Source of the DNA: Advenella mimigardefordensis DPN7
GTDB taxonomy: Bacteria > Pseudomonadota > Gammaproteobacteria > Burkholderiales > Burkholderiaceae_B
Direction: 5' to 3'
NCBI RefSeq assembly: GCF_000521505.1
Contig: NZ_CP003915.1
Span: forward strand, 4,588,001 to 4,652,000
DNA: 64,000 nucleotides
Shown here: positions 63,136 through 64,000 of the stretch, piece by piece
How the letters are laid out: the number at the start of each line of letters is the position of its first letter
Position numbering within the stretch: position 1 is the stretch's first letter
Translations under genes and position numbers: made by a program
Notes under the pieces: generated by a model
Databases searched by the model: none
What the model was told of the DNA's origin: nothing
The model's input: only the letters and a program-made list of their open reading frames with translations

Positions 63136-64000
63136 ACGAGGCTGGGCAGCCCTTTACGTACTGGGGCTGCTCGGTCTGCTGCTGTATTCGGCCTGGCAAC
63201 TGGCGTATCGGCAACCGGTACATACCGATTTGCTCATGCTGCTCCCTCCTGATGGGGCGCAAAGCACAGTGCAAACCCGAGCGCAGGACAACATTCGGCA
63301 GACCCTGAACCGACAGATTATTGTGCTCACCAGCGCCACCGACCCGGCCCGGGCTCTGGCTGCCGCACAAAAACAGGCGCAGCAATGGTCCGCCAGCAGG
63401 TTATTCGACCGCGTAGATCTGCAGGTCGCCGCCGATCTGGAGCCATTACGCCAGCAATTGCGTCGCATGGACCAGGCCGGCCTGCCACAACAGGCGCGGG
63501 AAGCACTGGCCCGCGACCCGCAGGCCTGGTTTGCCCGGCGCGCCCAGCACATCATGTCACCACTGGGTGAACAGACCTTGGTTGCCGCTGACCAGGACTG
63601 GCTCGGGTTTGCTGCCCGGCTGTCAGGCAAGCTTCAGTCCATCTCTGCCGTGCACTACGATATCGCCAGCAACACCATGCAACTGGAGGCGGACAATCGC
63701 ATCTGGTATGTCATGCGCGCGCAACTGGACGCCGCGGACCGTAGCGGTCGCGACGAACAGTTGCTGGCGCTGATCGACCAGACCCGGCAACAGGCAGCAA
63801 GCCAGGATGTTCAGGTGCTGATGGCCGGCGGCGCCATTTACAGCGCACACGGCAAAGCCGAAGGTGGCCAGGAAAGCACCTGGATGAGTCTCACCGGCAG
63901 TATGCTGACCATCCTGTTTCTGCTGCTCATGTTCCGCTCCGCCCGCATTCTTCTGCTGGCACTGCCGGTCGCGGCCGGCCTGCTGGGCGGTTTTGCCGCC
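63119..64000 (+). CDS. MMPL/RND-family exporter, 5' part (cut by window edge)
   Basis: The visible 294 residues begin MRWNPERGWAALYVLGLLGL with TM1 at about 8-27, then a large periplasmic domain (about 28-255), and TM2 starting near 260 (LTGSMLTILFLLLMFRSARILLLAL) with another helix at the edge. This layout matches MMPL exporters in aryl polyene clusters. The rest of the gene, and probably the remaining ketosynthases and reductases, lie beyond the right edge. Confidence 0.88.
   Translation, partial: MRWNPERGWAALYVLGLLGLLLYSAWQLAYRQPVHTDLLMLLPPDGAQSTVQTRAQDNIRQTLNRQIIVLTSATDPARALAAAQKQAQQWSASRLFDRVDLQVAADLEPLRQQLRRMDQAGLPQQAREALARDPQAWFARRAQHIMSPLGEQTLVAADQDWLGFAARLSGKLQSISAVHYDIASNTMQLEADNRIWYVMRAQLDAADRSGRDEQLLALIDQTRQQAASQDVQVLMAGGAIYSAHGKAEGGQESTWMSLTGSMLTILFLLLMFRSARILLLALPVAAGLLGGFAA

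Overview
This window looks like a chromosomal segment of a betaproteobacterium in the order Burkholderiales. The str ribosomal operon, the family mix and the moderate-to-high GC content suggest Alcaligenaceae, and an Advenella-like organism is my best guess; this is an inference from gene content, not from a 16S sequence. I see no insertion sequence, prophage, CRISPR array, tRNA or rRNA gene. Coding density is high, and both window edges cut through operons.

Layout. 1-4521 (minus): branched-chain amino acid ABC transporter livK-livH-livM-livG-(livF, cut). 4689-5867: FAD amino-acid-oxidase-like enzyme behind a very AT-rich promoter region. 6095-12261 (minus): a four-gene cluster of circularly permuted ATP-grasp, alpha-E, ATP-grasp/alpha-E fusion and transglutaminase-like proteins. 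12842-14347: antiquitin-type aldehyde dehydrogenase. 14404-16134: rmuC. 16531-18743: GMC oxidoreductase with a Tat-exported subunit 3. 19105-20101: a ribbon-helix-helix protein and a glyoxalase. 20357-22830: metNIQ. 23228-28076 (minus): rpsL-rpsG-fusA-tuf-rpsJ, with an rRNA-operon-like promoter/boxA leader far upstream. 28919-33156: response regulator, LysM/FecR protein and CHASE2 histidine kinase. 33116-40040: a complete set for itaconate catabolism (ccl, ict, ich) with a divergent LysR regulator, an acyl-CoA dehydrogenase and an MmgE/PrpD protein. 40168-47321: mixed housekeeping and accessory genes (GlxA-type regulator, VOC proteins, fumC with a DUF1289 gene, GST, XRE-cupin regulator, DMT exporter, 3-methyladenine glycosylase). 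47479-48887: arginase followed at once by a PACE-family efflux pump. 49192-54960: a GntR-controlled catabolic locus (orphan LivK-like binding protein, lambda-crystallin-like dehydrogenase, BKACE, two SDRs). 55019-55453: small secreted protein. 55777 to the right edge (plus): aryl polyene-type biosynthesis genes, running off the window inside an MMPL exporter.

How the genes work together. Three carboxylate/amino-acid catabolic modules (itaconate, an unidentified beta-hydroxy acid, branched-chain amino acid uptake) fit a soil or host-associated heterotroph that feeds on organic acids. The aryl polyene locus would make a membrane-bound antioxidant pigment lipid. The least understood parts are the ATP-grasp/alpha-E/transglutaminase cluster, the RR-FecR-CHASE2 signalling module and the substrate of the BKACE locus. 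A recurring oddity is that many intergenic spacers hold short two- to five-copy tandem duplications of 9-21 bp.
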